DNA of 64,000 nucleotides from Putridiphycobacter sp965230485 (GTDB lineage Bacteria; Bacteroidota; Bacteroidia; Flavobacteriales_D; Crocinitomicaceae), in NCBI GenBank assembly GCA_965230485.1, contig CBDDLA010000001.1, positions 1,426,001 to 1,490,000 of the forward strand, written 5' to 3'. Below the pieces are notes generated by a model. It searched no databases. It saw nothing but the letters and a program-made list of their open reading frames with translations, and was not told where the DNA came from. The translations under genes and the position numbers were made by a program. This document shows positions 45,598 to 54,195 of the stretch, one piece after another; the first letter of the stretch is position 1, and each line of letters begins with the position of its first letter.

Positions 45598-46245
45598 TTA
45601 TGATTTAGGTCCATATGCTAAATCTCCAGCATCTCCCAAACCAGGAACAATGTATGATTGCGCGGTGAGTTCTTGATCGATAGCTCCAAGCCAAAACTCC
45701 GTTGACTTAGGCAATTTCTTGGATAAAAAATCCAATGCTTCTTGACTTGCTATGGCGGAAACAATATGAATTTTAGTAGGCATTCCCTTATTAAGTAAAG
45801 CTTTGTATACCATATACATTGAAGCACCAGTTGCCAACATTGGGTCAGCGATTATCAAAGTTTTATCATCAAGAGATGGTGAGGCAAGGTATTCAACATG
45901 TACGTCGAAATCACCATTTTTATGTGGTTTCCTGTAGGCTGATACGAAAGCATTCTCCGCCTTATCAAATACTGAAATTAAGCCGTTGTGCATAGGTATC
46001 CCTGCACGTAAAATTGAAGCTACAACAGGTTGATTTTTAAGATAATTTGATTCAGCAATCCCTAATGGTGTTTTGATTTCACTAGATTCAAAATTTAATT
46101 TTTTACTCAACTCATAACCCAAAATGGCGGCAATTCGCTCCAAATTTGTCCTAAACCGCAATGAATCTTTTTGAATGACCTGGTCTCTTATTTCAGAAAT
46201 AAAAACCTGGAAAATTGAAGATTTTTCGTTTAAATTATGAATCAT
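45598..46245 (-). CDS. upp: Uracil phosphoribosyltransferase
   Basis: This 215-residue enzyme salvages uracil to UMP with PRPP. The PRPP-binding loop is LIIADPMLATGASM (about 123-136), and IVSAIASQEALDFL and the C-terminal YIVPGLGDAGDLAYG uracil-binding segment are family features. I chose the ATG at 46245, because a -7 element lies 17 nt upstream, rather than the longer ORF start at 46287. It heads a pyrimidine-salvage-like operon of three genes. Confidence 0.93.
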   Translation of the reverse strand: MIHNLNEKSSIFQVFISEIRDQVIQKDSLRFRTNLERIAAILGYELSKKLNFESSEIKTPLGIAESNYLKNQPVVASILRAGIPMHNGLISVFDKAENAFVSAYRKPHKNGDFDVHVEYLASPSLDDKTLIIADPMLATGASMYMVYKALLNKGMPTKIHIVSAIASQEALDFLSKKLPKSTEFWLGAIDQELTAQSYIVPGLGDAGDLAYGPKS

Positions 46246-46262
46246 GGCAGCAGAGTTTACTA

Positions 46263-46270
46263 CAAATATA
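46263..46270 (-). promoter_or_regulatory. -7 element for upp operon
   Basis: On the minus strand this reads TATATTTG (TAnnTTTG), 17 nt before the ATG at 46245. It lies in the 52-nt gap after the SDR gene and supports the shorter upp start. Confidence 0.6.
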
Positions 46271-46297
46271 GATGATTTTTTGCACAACTTAATGTCT

Positions 46298-47008
46298 TTA
46301 AGACATATAAAGCCCCCCGTTTAAGTTGATGGTTTGACCCGTTAAATATTCGCTATTTTCAGACAGTATAAATTGAATTGTTTCGAATAACTGCCTAGGG
46401 TCTCCAAGTGCTTGTTTAGGAATAGACTCTACTATATTTTCTTTGATTAAATCAGGAACATCCTCAATCATTCCTACATTAAAATAACCTAAAGCAATTG
46501 CGTTTACAGTAATTTCATTTGAAGCCACTTCTTTTGCTAAAGATTTTGTAAGACCTAAAAGACCTGCTTTTGATGCTGCATAGGCTGTTGTGCCAGCAAA
46601 ACCAGTTTGAGCCACAATTGAAGAAATATAGATTATTCTACCCCAATTATTGCTTCTCATCAGTGGCAAGGCATGTTTACTGACCAGAAAAGGCCCTGTT
46701 AAATTTACTGCAATTGTCTTATCCCAATTCGATAAATTCGCTTTCCATGATATTTCAGAAATTGATACACCAGCATTATTAACAACCACATCTAATTTTC
46801 CAAAACGGTTACGAATAGTTTCCATCATTTTTTCAACCTCGTTTTCATGCGTTATATTGGCAGATATTAGAAGTGTATTTTCATCTTCTTTCACACTGGG
46901 TTGGTTAGTGAAATAGTGTAAGATTAACTGACAATCTTGCTTTCTAAAATATTCTGTTAAAGCGGTTCCTAATCCTCCTGAACTTCCAACTATTAATATT
47001 GTTTTCAT
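46298..47008 (-). CDS. Short-chain dehydrogenase/reductase (FabG-like)
   Basis: This 236-residue Rossmann-fold oxidoreductase has the N-terminal GSSGGLG (8-14) NAD(P) loop, NNAG (about 78-81), catalytic S-Y-K (IYISSIV, then YAASKAG) and the C-terminal GGLYMS end typical of FabG-like enzymes. Substrate is not known: 3-oxoacyl-ACP, a sugar or another ketone are possible. A separate fabG can be expected elsewhere in the genome. Confidence 0.87.
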   Translation of the reverse strand: MKTILIVGSSGGLGTALTEYFRKQDCQLILHYFTNQPSVKEDENTLLISANITHENEVEKMMETIRNRFGKLDVVVNNAGVSISEISWKANLSNWDKTIAVNLTGPFLVSKHALPLMRSNNWGRIIYISSIVAQTGFAGTTAYAASKAGLLGLTKSLAKEVASNEITVNAIALGYFNVGMIEDVPDLIKENIVESIPKQALGDPRQLFETIQFILSENSEYLTGQTINLNGGLYMS

Positions 47009-47076
47009 TTTCCGTTATTAAATATTTTTTGATCAGTTAAACTTATTTCTATTAGACTTTATTGCCTATTCTTAAA

Positions 47077-47883
47077 CTATCCTTGTTTTAACCATTTTCT
47101 TGTCAAACGGTACCAAAGAGGAAGGTTATTCAACTGGTAATGGTAGTAAATCCTGTCAGTTGCCCCAAATTTATTGTAAAAGTCAGCAACATTTTTCATA
47201 TCAGAACCACCAAAATCAAAAACTTTAAAATCTTTAATAAAAAGATTTATGGCATAGTTCATTAATCCAAACATAGCTCCATTTTTTTTGGCAGCATTAG
47301 TGGCAGTTCCTTTTAAATAAGTGATTTTTTGCTGATGTTGAAAAAAGAATCCAGCACCAATAAATTCACCAGAAGCATCTATTACAGCAATGCAGACGGC
47401 CTTTCCAGCCCTTTGTGCACCAACCATCAAGGCATTGAGTTTAGCAATATTTTCTTCATTAAATTCAGCTATTTTAGACACAAGTGTTTCTTTAATTAAC
47501 TCAAAAAAGGCGTCTAAATTTGAAATCACTTTATACGAAAAAAGTTTGTCTGATTTTTTAATTAAACGCTTTGCATTCTTTGAATAACTTTTTTCTACAT
47601 CTGGCCCTAAACTCAAAATTTGATGAATCCTCTCCAAGGGATTCAGGTTCGGAATCAGATCGCTTATTCTCAGATCCACATTTTTATATTTCGATTGAAG
47701 GAATTCAAATATAACTTCATTAGGCACTTCTTGTCCTAATAATTTAAACTCTCTTGTAAAAATAGGTTGAACCACCTGATGTATTCCTCCTTTTATGGTA
47801 ATTGGAACTGGAAACCCGGACTGATAATCACCCCAAATAATTGCCTTCCAATTAGGAGATACTGAGTCAAGGTACCATGACAT
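47077..47883 (-). CDS. FemAB/GNAT-type acetyltransferase-like protein
   Basis: This 268-residue protein resembles FemAB-like or GNAT-fold acyltransferases of Bacteroidota, with PFTREFKLLGQ, the AKRLIKKSDK helix, IAVIDASGEFIGAGFFFQ and MFGLMNYAINLFIKDFKVFDFGGSDM. Function is unknown; peptidoglycan interpeptide or another aminoacyl/acyl transfer is possible. Coordinates use the first canonical ATG. The reading frame extends 28 codons upstream without a stop, and the added residues look like the family's N-terminus, so the true start is probably at 47967 (see the adjoining entry). It lies 68 nt upstream of the SDR gene. Confidence 0.75.
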   Translation of the reverse strand: MSWYLDSVSPNWKAIIWGDYQSGFPVPITIKGGIHQVVQPIFTREFKLLGQEVPNEVIFEFLQSKYKNVDLRISDLIPNLNPLERIHQILSLGPDVEKSYSKNAKRLIKKSDKLFSYKVISNLDAFFELIKETLVSKIAEFNEENIAKLNALMVGAQRAGKAVCIAVIDASGEFIGAGFFFQHQQKITYLKGTATNAAKKNGAMFGLMNYAINLFIKDFKVFDFGGSDMKNVADFYNKFGATDRIYYHYQLNNLPLWYRLTRKWLKQG

Positions 47884-47967
47884 TGAAAATAAACTGTCAG
47901 AAGAGGTTTCTGCCAGCTTGTCCCATCTCTTTTTATCAATATTGCTATGATCTAATAGTCTGATAAT
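47884..47967 (-). other. In-frame N-terminal extension with apparent ATT start
   Basis: Upstream of the ATG at 47883 the frame stays open for 28 codons back to a TGA at 47970. The translation (IIRLLDHSNIDKKRWDKL...) resembles the N-terminus of the family, which usually begins M-I-x-x-L-x-x-x-x-I-D-x-x-x-W-D. No ATG, GTG or TTG occurs at the expected start; the codon at that place is ATT (47967-47965). A -7 element 11 nt upstream supports translation from here. The alternatives are that the codon is a mutated ATG or that there is a base-call error. Confidence 0.55.
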
Positions 47968-47978
47968 TCAATTTTGGA

Positions 47979-47986
47979 CAAATATA
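47979..47986 (-). promoter_or_regulatory. -7 element for the FemAB/GNAT-like gene
   Basis: On the minus strand this reads TATATTTG (TAnnTTTG). It sits 11 nt before the inferred ATT start and 95 nt before the first canonical ATG. Confidence 0.55.
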
Positions 47987-48008
47987 ATCGATTCGGTTAA
48001 TCCGTTTT

Positions 48009-48611
48009 TTAATTCGATCTGTATTTATCATTCAGGCCTTCTCCTCTTAATACCATAGGGATGATTTTTTTAAGCCTAGATTGCTTTGTTTTCTCCTGTT
48101 TTGCATGAGAAATATACTCTGCAAATTCAATGCGCTTAGCCTTAGAAAAAGTATTAAACGCCGTCTCAAACGACTTATTGACAGAAAATTCGTTTTTTAA
48201 CTCGGGTGGTATCACCAAAGGCTTACCCCTCTGGATTTTTATCTTTTTACCTGCCTTTTGGTTTTCAATCGCTTCAGAAACATACGCCAATATTAATTCG
48301 GCATTACTTTCGATTTCCTTGATGCTTGAAAAACGCCACTGCCGTAATCCTTTTGTTTTAGACTCATTAGCATTAAATAAGACCTTTGCATCATCCTTTA
48401 AAAACACACCTTGATGAAACCATATCCCAACGTAATCATTAAATGCTGCCAGACCAATAATATTCTCCTTATTGTAAGTATAGGCAGGTGCACTCCACTT
48501 CATGCATTCATTAACTGGTGCCGATAGAATAATCTCCCTTAGCAAGACAAGGGCTTCTTTCCAATTAGATTTAATATCAATATAATCACCAACTGAGTCA
48601 ATTCGTTCCAT
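48009..48611 (-). CDS. YdeI/OmpD-associated (DUF1801-type) protein
   Basis: This 200-residue cytoplasmic protein has a DUF1801-like N-terminal region (about 15-115) with MKWSAPAYTYNKENIIGLAAFNDYVGIWFHQGVFL, and a C-terminal OmdA/YdeI-like helical segment (about 140-200) with TFSKAKRIEFAEYISHAKQEKTKQSRLKKI. This two-part layout is typical of YdeI-like proteins. Function is unknown. The ATG at 48611 lies 4 nt after a -7 element and is preferred over the TTG just before it. Confidence 0.8.
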   Translation of the reverse strand: MERIDSVGDYIDIKSNWKEALVLLREIILSAPVNECMKWSAPAYTYNKENIIGLAAFNDYVGIWFHQGVFLKDDAKVLFNANESKTKGLRQWRFSSIKEIESNAELILAYVSEAIENQKAGKKIKIQRGKPLVIPPELKNEFSVNKSFETAFNTFSKAKRIEFAEYISHAKQEKTKQSRLKKIIPMVLRGEGLNDKYRSN

Positions 48612-48615
48612 CAAT

Positions 48616-48623
48616 CAAATCTA
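48616..48623 (-). promoter_or_regulatory. -7 element 4 nt from the YdeI-like start
   Basis: On the minus strand this reads TAGATTTG (TAnnTTTG) and ends exactly 4 nt before the ATG at 48611. Confidence 0.55.
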
Positions 48624-48634
48624 AGCATTTTGCG

Positions 48635-50254
48635 TTAATACAGCGCCTCAGCTTGCTCCTGAATCCTGGCATCTGCTAAATAATCGTCGTAGCTCATTAA
48701 CTTATCAACATAGCCATTCGGCGTAATTTCAATGATTCTATTGGCTACAGTTTGTACAAATTCATGATCGTGCGAAGTAAATAAGACTGTACCAGGAAAT
48801 TTTATTAAAGCATTGTTAAAAGCTTGAATTGATTCCAAATCAAGATGGTTTGTAGGTTCGTCCAGCATTAATAAATTGCCTTTACCCAACATTTGGCGAC
48901 TTAACATACACCTCACTTTTTCTCCTCCTGAAAGTACATTAGACTTTTTGAGTGCTTCTTCCCCAGAAAATAACATTTTCCCAAGAAATCCTCTCAGGTA
49001 AACATCTTCTTTCTCTTCATCAGTTTCTGCATACTGACGTAACCAATCAATCAATGATAAATCGCTACTAAAAAAGACAGAATTTTCATTTGGAAGATGT
49101 GTTGGCGTAATTGTTGTTCCGAATTCGAACGTACCTGAATCTTGTTGATCCTCTCCAATCAAAATATTAAATAAAGCAGTTATAGCAAGGCTATTTCTTG
49201 ATATAAAGGCAATCTTATCACCTTTTGAAACATTAATATTTAAATTACTAAAAAGGGGTTCTCCTTCAATTGTTTTAGTTAGACCATTGATATGTAATAT
49301 TTGATCGCCAGCCTCACGTTCTTGTTCAAAAATAATACCTGGATACTTTCTTGATGAAGGTTTGATGTCTTCTAACTTTAATTTTTCTAATAGTTTACGA
49401 CGACTTGTTGCTTGTTTAGATTTAGATGCATTGGCACTAAATCGCGAAATAAAGTCCTGCAATTCTTTTCTTTTGTCTTCCAGTTTCTTGTTTTGATCAG
49501 CCATTTGGCGTGATGCTAATTGAGAAGACTGATACCAAAATGAATAGTTTCCTGAAAACAAATTAATCTTTCCGTAGTCAATGTCACAGATGTGAGTACA
49601 TACGGTATCTAAAAAGTGCCTATCATGAGAAACCACTATGACCAAGTTCTTAAAATCCAACAAGAAGTCTTCCAACCACGAAATGGTTTTAATATCCAAG
49701 TCATTAGTTGGTTCATCAAGAACCAGAATATCCGGATTCCCAAAAATAGCCTGACCAAGTAACACTCTCACTTTTAACTCGCCTGGAATGTCTTTAAGTG
49801 TAGTATAATGCAATTCTTCTTTTATACCTAGGTTACTAAGAATTGTGGCTGCATCTGTTTCTGCATTCCAACCATCCATTTCAGCAAACTCTGCTTCTAA
49901 TTCAGAAGCTTTCATTCCATCAGCTTCACTAAAATCCGGCTTAGCATAAATGGCATCTTTTTCTTGAATAATCCGCCATAAATCTTTATGACCCATCATC
50001 ACGGTATTCAAAACAGAAAATTCATCAAATTCATGATGATTTTGGCTAAGCACGGCCATCCTCCTACCTGGTTCAATAGAAATATGACCGGCATTAGGAT
50101 CTTGATCACCAGTTAACACTTTTAGGAAAGTAGATTTACCAGCACCGTTGGCACCTATTACACCATAGCAATTGCCAGATACAAATTTTAAATTTACTTC
50201 GTCGAAAAGTACTTTTTTTCCGAACTGAAGAGAAAGATTATTAACCGAAATCAT
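48635..50254 (-). CDS. ABC-F ATPase, YbiT-like
   Basis: This 539-residue cytoplasmic ABC-F protein has two ABC domains and no membrane region; such proteins act on ribosomes. The first Walker A is GANGAGKS (about 34-41). The first signature is the variant DIPGELKVR rather than LSGGxxxR, which is normal for the YbiT subfamily. The first Walker B is LVLDEPTNDLD. The second domain has LSGGEKVRC and LLMLDEPTNHLD. Motif order and the linker HKDLWRIIQEKDAIY fit YbiT-type members. A role in translation or antibiotic tolerance is possible but not shown. Confidence 0.9.
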   Translation of the reverse strand: MISVNNLSLQFGKKVLFDEVNLKFVSGNCYGVIGANGAGKSTFLKVLTGDQDPNAGHISIEPGRRMAVLSQNHHEFDEFSVLNTVMMGHKDLWRIIQEKDAIYAKPDFSEADGMKASELEAEFAEMDGWNAETDAATILSNLGIKEELHYTTLKDIPGELKVRVLLGQAIFGNPDILVLDEPTNDLDIKTISWLEDFLLDFKNLVIVVSHDRHFLDTVCTHICDIDYGKINLFSGNYSFWYQSSQLASRQMADQNKKLEDKRKELQDFISRFSANASKSKQATSRRKLLEKLKLEDIKPSSRKYPGIIFEQEREAGDQILHINGLTKTIEGEPLFSNLNINVSKGDKIAFISRNSLAITALFNILIGEDQQDSGTFEFGTTITPTHLPNENSVFFSSDLSLIDWLRQYAETDEEKEDVYLRGFLGKMLFSGEEALKKSNVLSGGEKVRCMLSRQMLGKGNLLMLDEPTNHLDLESIQAFNNALIKFPGTVLFTSHDHEFVQTVANRIIEITPNGYVDKLMSYDDYLADARIQEQAEALY

Positions 50255-50279
50255 GATACTATTTGCTTTTTTTGAAATG

Positions 50280-50287
50280 CAAAAGTA
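50280..50287 (-). promoter_or_regulatory. -7 element for the ABC-F gene
   Basis: On the minus strand this reads TACTTTTG (TAnnTTTG), 25 nt before the start. It is in the 71-nt gap after the Wzc-like gene. Confidence 0.5.
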
Positions 50288-50325
50288 GTCATTTTTTTTG
50301 GTTGAAAAAATAAAGAATATCCTGT

Positions 50326-52719
50326 CTAATCCTTTTCTGTATAATCTGAATAGGCATCTCCATATCCGTATCCATAATTATAACCATAATTATAATTATA
50401 CTTATATGAATACTTGGAATAATAATATTGCAGTCTCGATCTTCTAACACCATTTAATACCATTCCAACATCAATATCATGTTTTTCAAGTAAAGATTCA
50501 ATAGTTCTAACTCCACGGTGTTTAATGTACTTTGTATTAACAACTACAACAAAAATATCGAGGTATTTTATTAATTCAATGGCATCATTTAATAATCCGA
50601 ACGGAGGTGTATCCACAATGATGTAATCATACCTTTCTTCAAGCTCTTCAAATAATTGAGGCATTTTAGCTTTTAGAACAATTTCAGAGGGGTTTGGAGG
50701 AATAGGACCTGCAGTAATGACATCTAAATTATCATTAAGGTTTGTATATATAATGTCATCAATGGAATCTTCGTTTCCTATTAAAAAACTCGAAACGCCC
50801 TTCTTATTTTCTAAATCAAAAGTTTTGTGGATTTTTGGCTTATGTAAATCAAAATCAACTATTACTACCTTTTTATCGCTCATGGCCAATATACTGGCAA
50901 CATTAGTTGAGGTAAACGTCTTTCCCTCACCAGGAAAGAAAGAAGACACTGAAATTTTTCTTGCTTTTGTATCCTTATCAAAGTCTCCTAGATATGACAA
51001 ATTCGTTCTAAGGGTTCTAAAACTCTCCGTAATTTGGGCTTTTGGTTTTTTAGTTACTATTAGTTTAGACTCCTTTTCTTTAACAAATGGTAGACCACCT
51101 ATAACTGAAAGGTCCGTTACTTCATTTAATTCATTTACATTTTGAATTTTCTCAAATAGTAACTTTCTCATTAAAGCAATAAATAGCGCTAATAATACAC
51201 CTCCCAAAAAGAACATCCTTTTAATTTTGCTTTTATTAGGTTTAACAATTCCAAGTCTAGAAGCTGATTCAACTAATCTTACTTGCGGAATAATTCCTGC
51301 ACGAGCAATTAATGAATTAGTTTTTTTCTCCAAAAGAAAAAGATACATTTTATTGTTGACGTCCAATTCCCGTTTGATATTAGCAACCCCTTGTTCTGAA
51401 ACCGGAATTTTTTTAATGTTGTTTTTATTACTACTAATGTATTTCTCGATTGTTGTCACCTCATCATTAATGGCCTTATCAAGATTAGAGATATAAACCA
51501 ATAAATCCTTTTTTAGACTATTGACCTCATCTTTTTTTGTCTTAATGCTGGCATGATCGGCCACTTGAGAGGCAGAGCGTCCTTTTAATTCTAATTGAAG
51601 TTCATAAACTCTTCTAATTGTTTGGGTGATATATACATCAGAAGTTAAAGCTTCAAAAGTAGGGGGTAGAAAATTCTCTTCATCCAAATTTAGAATATAG
51701 GCTTCAAGTGTCTTAAGCGAGGCCAACTTTTGCTGCAACAATCGTTTTTGACTGGTACTTTCAACATATCTTTGAAAATAATCTTCTTCTTCCTTTGGCA
51801 AATTTAGAATGGCGTTTTTATCCTTAAATCCCAAAAGTTCTATTTCCTTGCTTTTTATAAATGTACTGATGGTATCAATCTGTTTTTCAATATTAGCTAC
51901 TGTATTTTCATTAACTTCTAACTGTAATTTTTTCGAATAATCAATATAAACAGTTGTAAGTGTATCTAAAAACATTTTAGCTCTGGCAGCTATTTCATCC
52001 ATAACACGAACCTCAAGAATACTAGTATATTCTACGTTTTCAATTTCCATGTTATAACGGTATTTATTAATCAAATAATCCTTCGAATGAAAAATCATTT
52101 CATAGTCATATCCTTTAATATTTTCAATGTTATTGTCGGTAAAACTATAGTTCTGAATCAGGTTAATGGTAAAGTCGTTTGATACGATTGGTTCATCAAA
52201 AACACCTTTAACAACTTCAAGTTCTCCTCCTTTTAAAAAGGAAAGCTCATATGTGTTTTTATCGAGTACCTTTACTTCTATTGGTTGCTCGTGAAGTGAA
52301 TTATTAATTAATTTAACATCTGCTTTAAAGGGAAGTGTTCCAAATACTTCTACTTTTCTTACTCTAGAAACAATGAAATAAGAAGTTGATACATTCATTC
52401 TATCAACAACTTCTCCAATTAAATCTCTAGACCTCATGATTCTCATCTGGTTTTGAGCATCCATGTATACACCATATGCTCCAAGACCTTTATAGATTTG
52501 ATCTTGATAATCGTAAGTATCGCTCGATTTCAGAAGCAACTGAACCTTTGCTCCATAAACATCTGTTAATCTGTAAGTATAAATGTATCCAATTAAAAAG
52601 GCTAAAAGAGGTACTGCGATTAAAATGGCAATATTATTTAGTAGTAAACGCCAAACGAAAACCAAATCTTTGGTTTCAAATAATTTTTGTTTATTCTCCG
52701 TAACTTTCGGCGCTGCCAT
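50326..52719 (-). CDS. Wzc-type polysaccharide co-polymerase and tyrosine kinase
   Basis: This 797-residue inner-membrane protein has two transmembrane helices (about 28-50 and 498-515) enclosing a periplasmic Wzz-like region with coiled-coil (about 250-440). A cytoplasmic BY-kinase domain follows, with Walker A SFFPGEGKT (K600), Walker A' VVIVDFDLHKP and Walker B YIIVDTPPFG. The C-terminus is a tyrosine cluster (14 Tyr in the last about 33 residues) used for autophosphorylation. Unusually, no wza, glycosyltransferase or polymerase gene is nearby, so the partner operon must be elsewhere. It regulates exopolysaccharide chain length or export. Confidence 0.92.
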   Translation of the reverse strand: MAAPKVTENKQKLFETKDLVFVWRLLLNNIAILIAVPLLAFLIGYIYTYRLTDVYGAKVQLLLKSSDTYDYQDQIYKGLGAYGVYMDAQNQMRIMRSRDLIGEVVDRMNVSTSYFIVSRVRKVEVFGTLPFKADVKLINNSLHEQPIEVKVLDKNTYELSFLKGGELEVVKGVFDEPIVSNDFTINLIQNYSFTDNNIENIKGYDYEMIFHSKDYLINKYRYNMEIENVEYTSILEVRVMDEIAARAKMFLDTLTTVYIDYSKKLQLEVNENTVANIEKQIDTISTFIKSKEIELLGFKDKNAILNLPKEEEDYFQRYVESTSQKRLLQQKLASLKTLEAYILNLDEENFLPPTFEALTSDVYITQTIRRVYELQLELKGRSASQVADHASIKTKKDEVNSLKKDLLVYISNLDKAINDEVTTIEKYISSNKNNIKKIPVSEQGVANIKRELDVNNKMYLFLLEKKTNSLIARAGIIPQVRLVESASRLGIVKPNKSKIKRMFFLGGVLLALFIALMRKLLFEKIQNVNELNEVTDLSVIGGLPFVKEKESKLIVTKKPKAQITESFRTLRTNLSYLGDFDKDTKARKISVSSFFPGEGKTFTSTNVASILAMSDKKVVIVDFDLHKPKIHKTFDLENKKGVSSFLIGNEDSIDDIIYTNLNDNLDVITAGPIPPNPSEIVLKAKMPQLFEELEERYDYIIVDTPPFGLLNDAIELIKYLDIFVVVVNTKYIKHRGVRTIESLLEKHDIDVGMVLNGVRRSRLQYYYSKYSYKYNYNYGYNYGYGYGDAYSDYTEKD

Positions 52720-52737
52720 ACCCTAAATTTTAGCCTA

Positions 52738-52745
52738 CAAAGATA
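52738..52745 (-). promoter_or_regulatory. -7 element for the Wzc-like gene
   Basis: On the minus strand this reads TATCTTTG (TAnnTTTG), 18 nt before the start at 52719. The 190-nt divergent region to glyA also holds an imperfect dyad (GATACTGATATTA / TGATATTGGTATC, 52771-52812). Confidence 0.5.
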
Positions 52746-52886
52746 GACTTTTTAATTCAATTCAATTAATGATACTGATATTAACCTATTTTGTTTCATT
52801 GATATTGGTATCTAACTGTTAAAATTGTTCAATTTTAGTTCAAAATAAAGTTTGCCTTGAAAACAAAACATAAGTAGGTAATTTAT

Positions 52887-52894
52887 AGATTTGT
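52887..52894 (+). promoter_or_regulatory. -7 element for glyA
   Basis: TAGATTTG matches TAnnTTTG, 15 nt before the ATG at 52910. Confidence 0.55.
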
Positions 52895-52909
52895 GATATA
52901 ATCTAAAAA

Positions 52910-54181
52910 ATGATGGATCAAGAGATATTAGAATTAATAGATCAGGAAGCTGATCGCCAAAAAAAAGGCATTGAATTAATTGCTTCTGAAAACTTCACTA
53001 GTGACGCTGTCATGTCAACTATGGGGTCAGTTTTAACCAATAAATATGCTGAAGGACTTCCGGGAAAACGGTATTATGGCGGTTGCGAAATAGTAGACAA
53101 AGTAGAACAACTAGCGATTGATCGTCTAAAGGAATTATATCAAATTTCGTGGGCCAATGTTCAACCCCATTCTGGCTCTCAGGCCAATTCAGCCGTGATG
53201 TTAGCTTGTTTAAATCCTGGTGATAAAGTACTTGGGTTCGACTTATCTCACGGAGGACATTTAACACATGGGTCACCAGTTAATTTCTCAGGTAAGTTAT
53301 ATGAAAATGTATTCTACGGTGTTGATCAAAATACTGGTCAAATTGACTATGATAAATTAGCAGAAACGGCAAGGCAGGAAAAACCAAAAATGATCATTCT
53401 GGGCGCTTCTGCTTATTCAAGAGATTGGAATTACAAAGCCGTTCGCGAGGTAGCTGATGAAATTGGAGCCATTATTTTAGCGGATATCTCTCATCCGGCC
53501 GGTTTAATTGCAGCGCGTTTATTAAATGATCCATTTGAGCATTGCCACATTGTTACTTCAACAACACATAAGACGTTAAGGGGGCCAAGAGGAGGCGTAA
53601 TTATGATGCGCCATGATTTTGATAATCCTTGGGGAAAAAAGACACCGAAGGGGACGCTTAGAAAAATGAGTTCACTTCTGGATTCAGGTGTATTCCCAGG
53701 ATCTCAAGGAGGCCCATTAGAACATGTCATAGCAGCCAAAGCAACAGCTTTTGGTGAGGCTTTAAAACCTTCTTTTGTGACGTATCAGAAACAAGTGATT
53801 AAAAATGCTCAAACACTAGCTCAAGGATTAGTTGATCTTGGATATAAAATTATTTCCGGTGGAACGGATAACCACTCCATGTTAATTGATTTAAGATCAA
53901 AAAATATTACAGGTAAAGATGCCGAAATTGCCTTAGGGAAAGCGGGAATTACGGTTAATAAGAACATGGTTCCGTTTGACGACAAATCACCTTTTGTGAC
54001 GTCAGGAATTAGGATAGGAACACCAGCCATTACCACAAGAGGATTAGAAACAGAGCATATCTATAAAATTGTGAAATGGATTGATCAGGCCATCATGAAT
54101 TCAGAAAATGAAGACATGTTAGCAGGCATTAAAGAGGAAGTCGCACAATTTATGGGTACTTTCAAGCTTTACAACTGGTAA
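52910..54181 (+). CDS. glyA: Serine hydroxymethyltransferase
   Basis: This 423-residue PLP enzyme interconverts serine and glycine with tetrahydrofolate, a main source of one-carbon units. Family segments are ELIASENFTS (about 22-31), EGLPGKRYYGGCE (about 47-59), HPAGLIAA and the Schiff-base lysine in STTHKTLRGPRGG. The length and motifs are normal. The start could be ATG 52910 or ATG 52913. It is convergent with bshC, 14 nt between stops. Confidence 0.96.
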   Translation: MMDQEILELIDQEADRQKKGIELIASENFTSDAVMSTMGSVLTNKYAEGLPGKRYYGGCEIVDKVEQLAIDRLKELYQISWANVQPHSGSQANSAVMLACLNPGDKVLGFDLSHGGHLTHGSPVNFSGKLYENVFYGVDQNTGQIDYDKLAETARQEKPKMIILGASAYSRDWNYKAVREVADEIGAIILADISHPAGLIAARLLNDPFEHCHIVTSTTHKTLRGPRGGVIMMRHDFDNPWGKKTPKGTLRKMSSLLDSGVFPGSQGGPLEHVIAAKATAFGEALKPSFVTYQKQVIKNAQTLAQGLVDLGYKIISGGTDNHSMLIDLRSKNITGKDAEIALGKAGITVNKNMVPFDDKSPFVTSGIRIGTPAITTRGLETEHIYKIVKWIDQAIMNSENEDMLAGIKEEVAQFMGTFKLYNW

Positions 54182-54195
54182 TTGACAATATAATA

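Noticed and set aside
48635..50254. Degenerate first ABC signature (IPGELKVR) as a sign of a damaged gene
   Set aside because: YbiT-type ABC-F proteins normally have a variant signature (APGWKLR-like) at this place.
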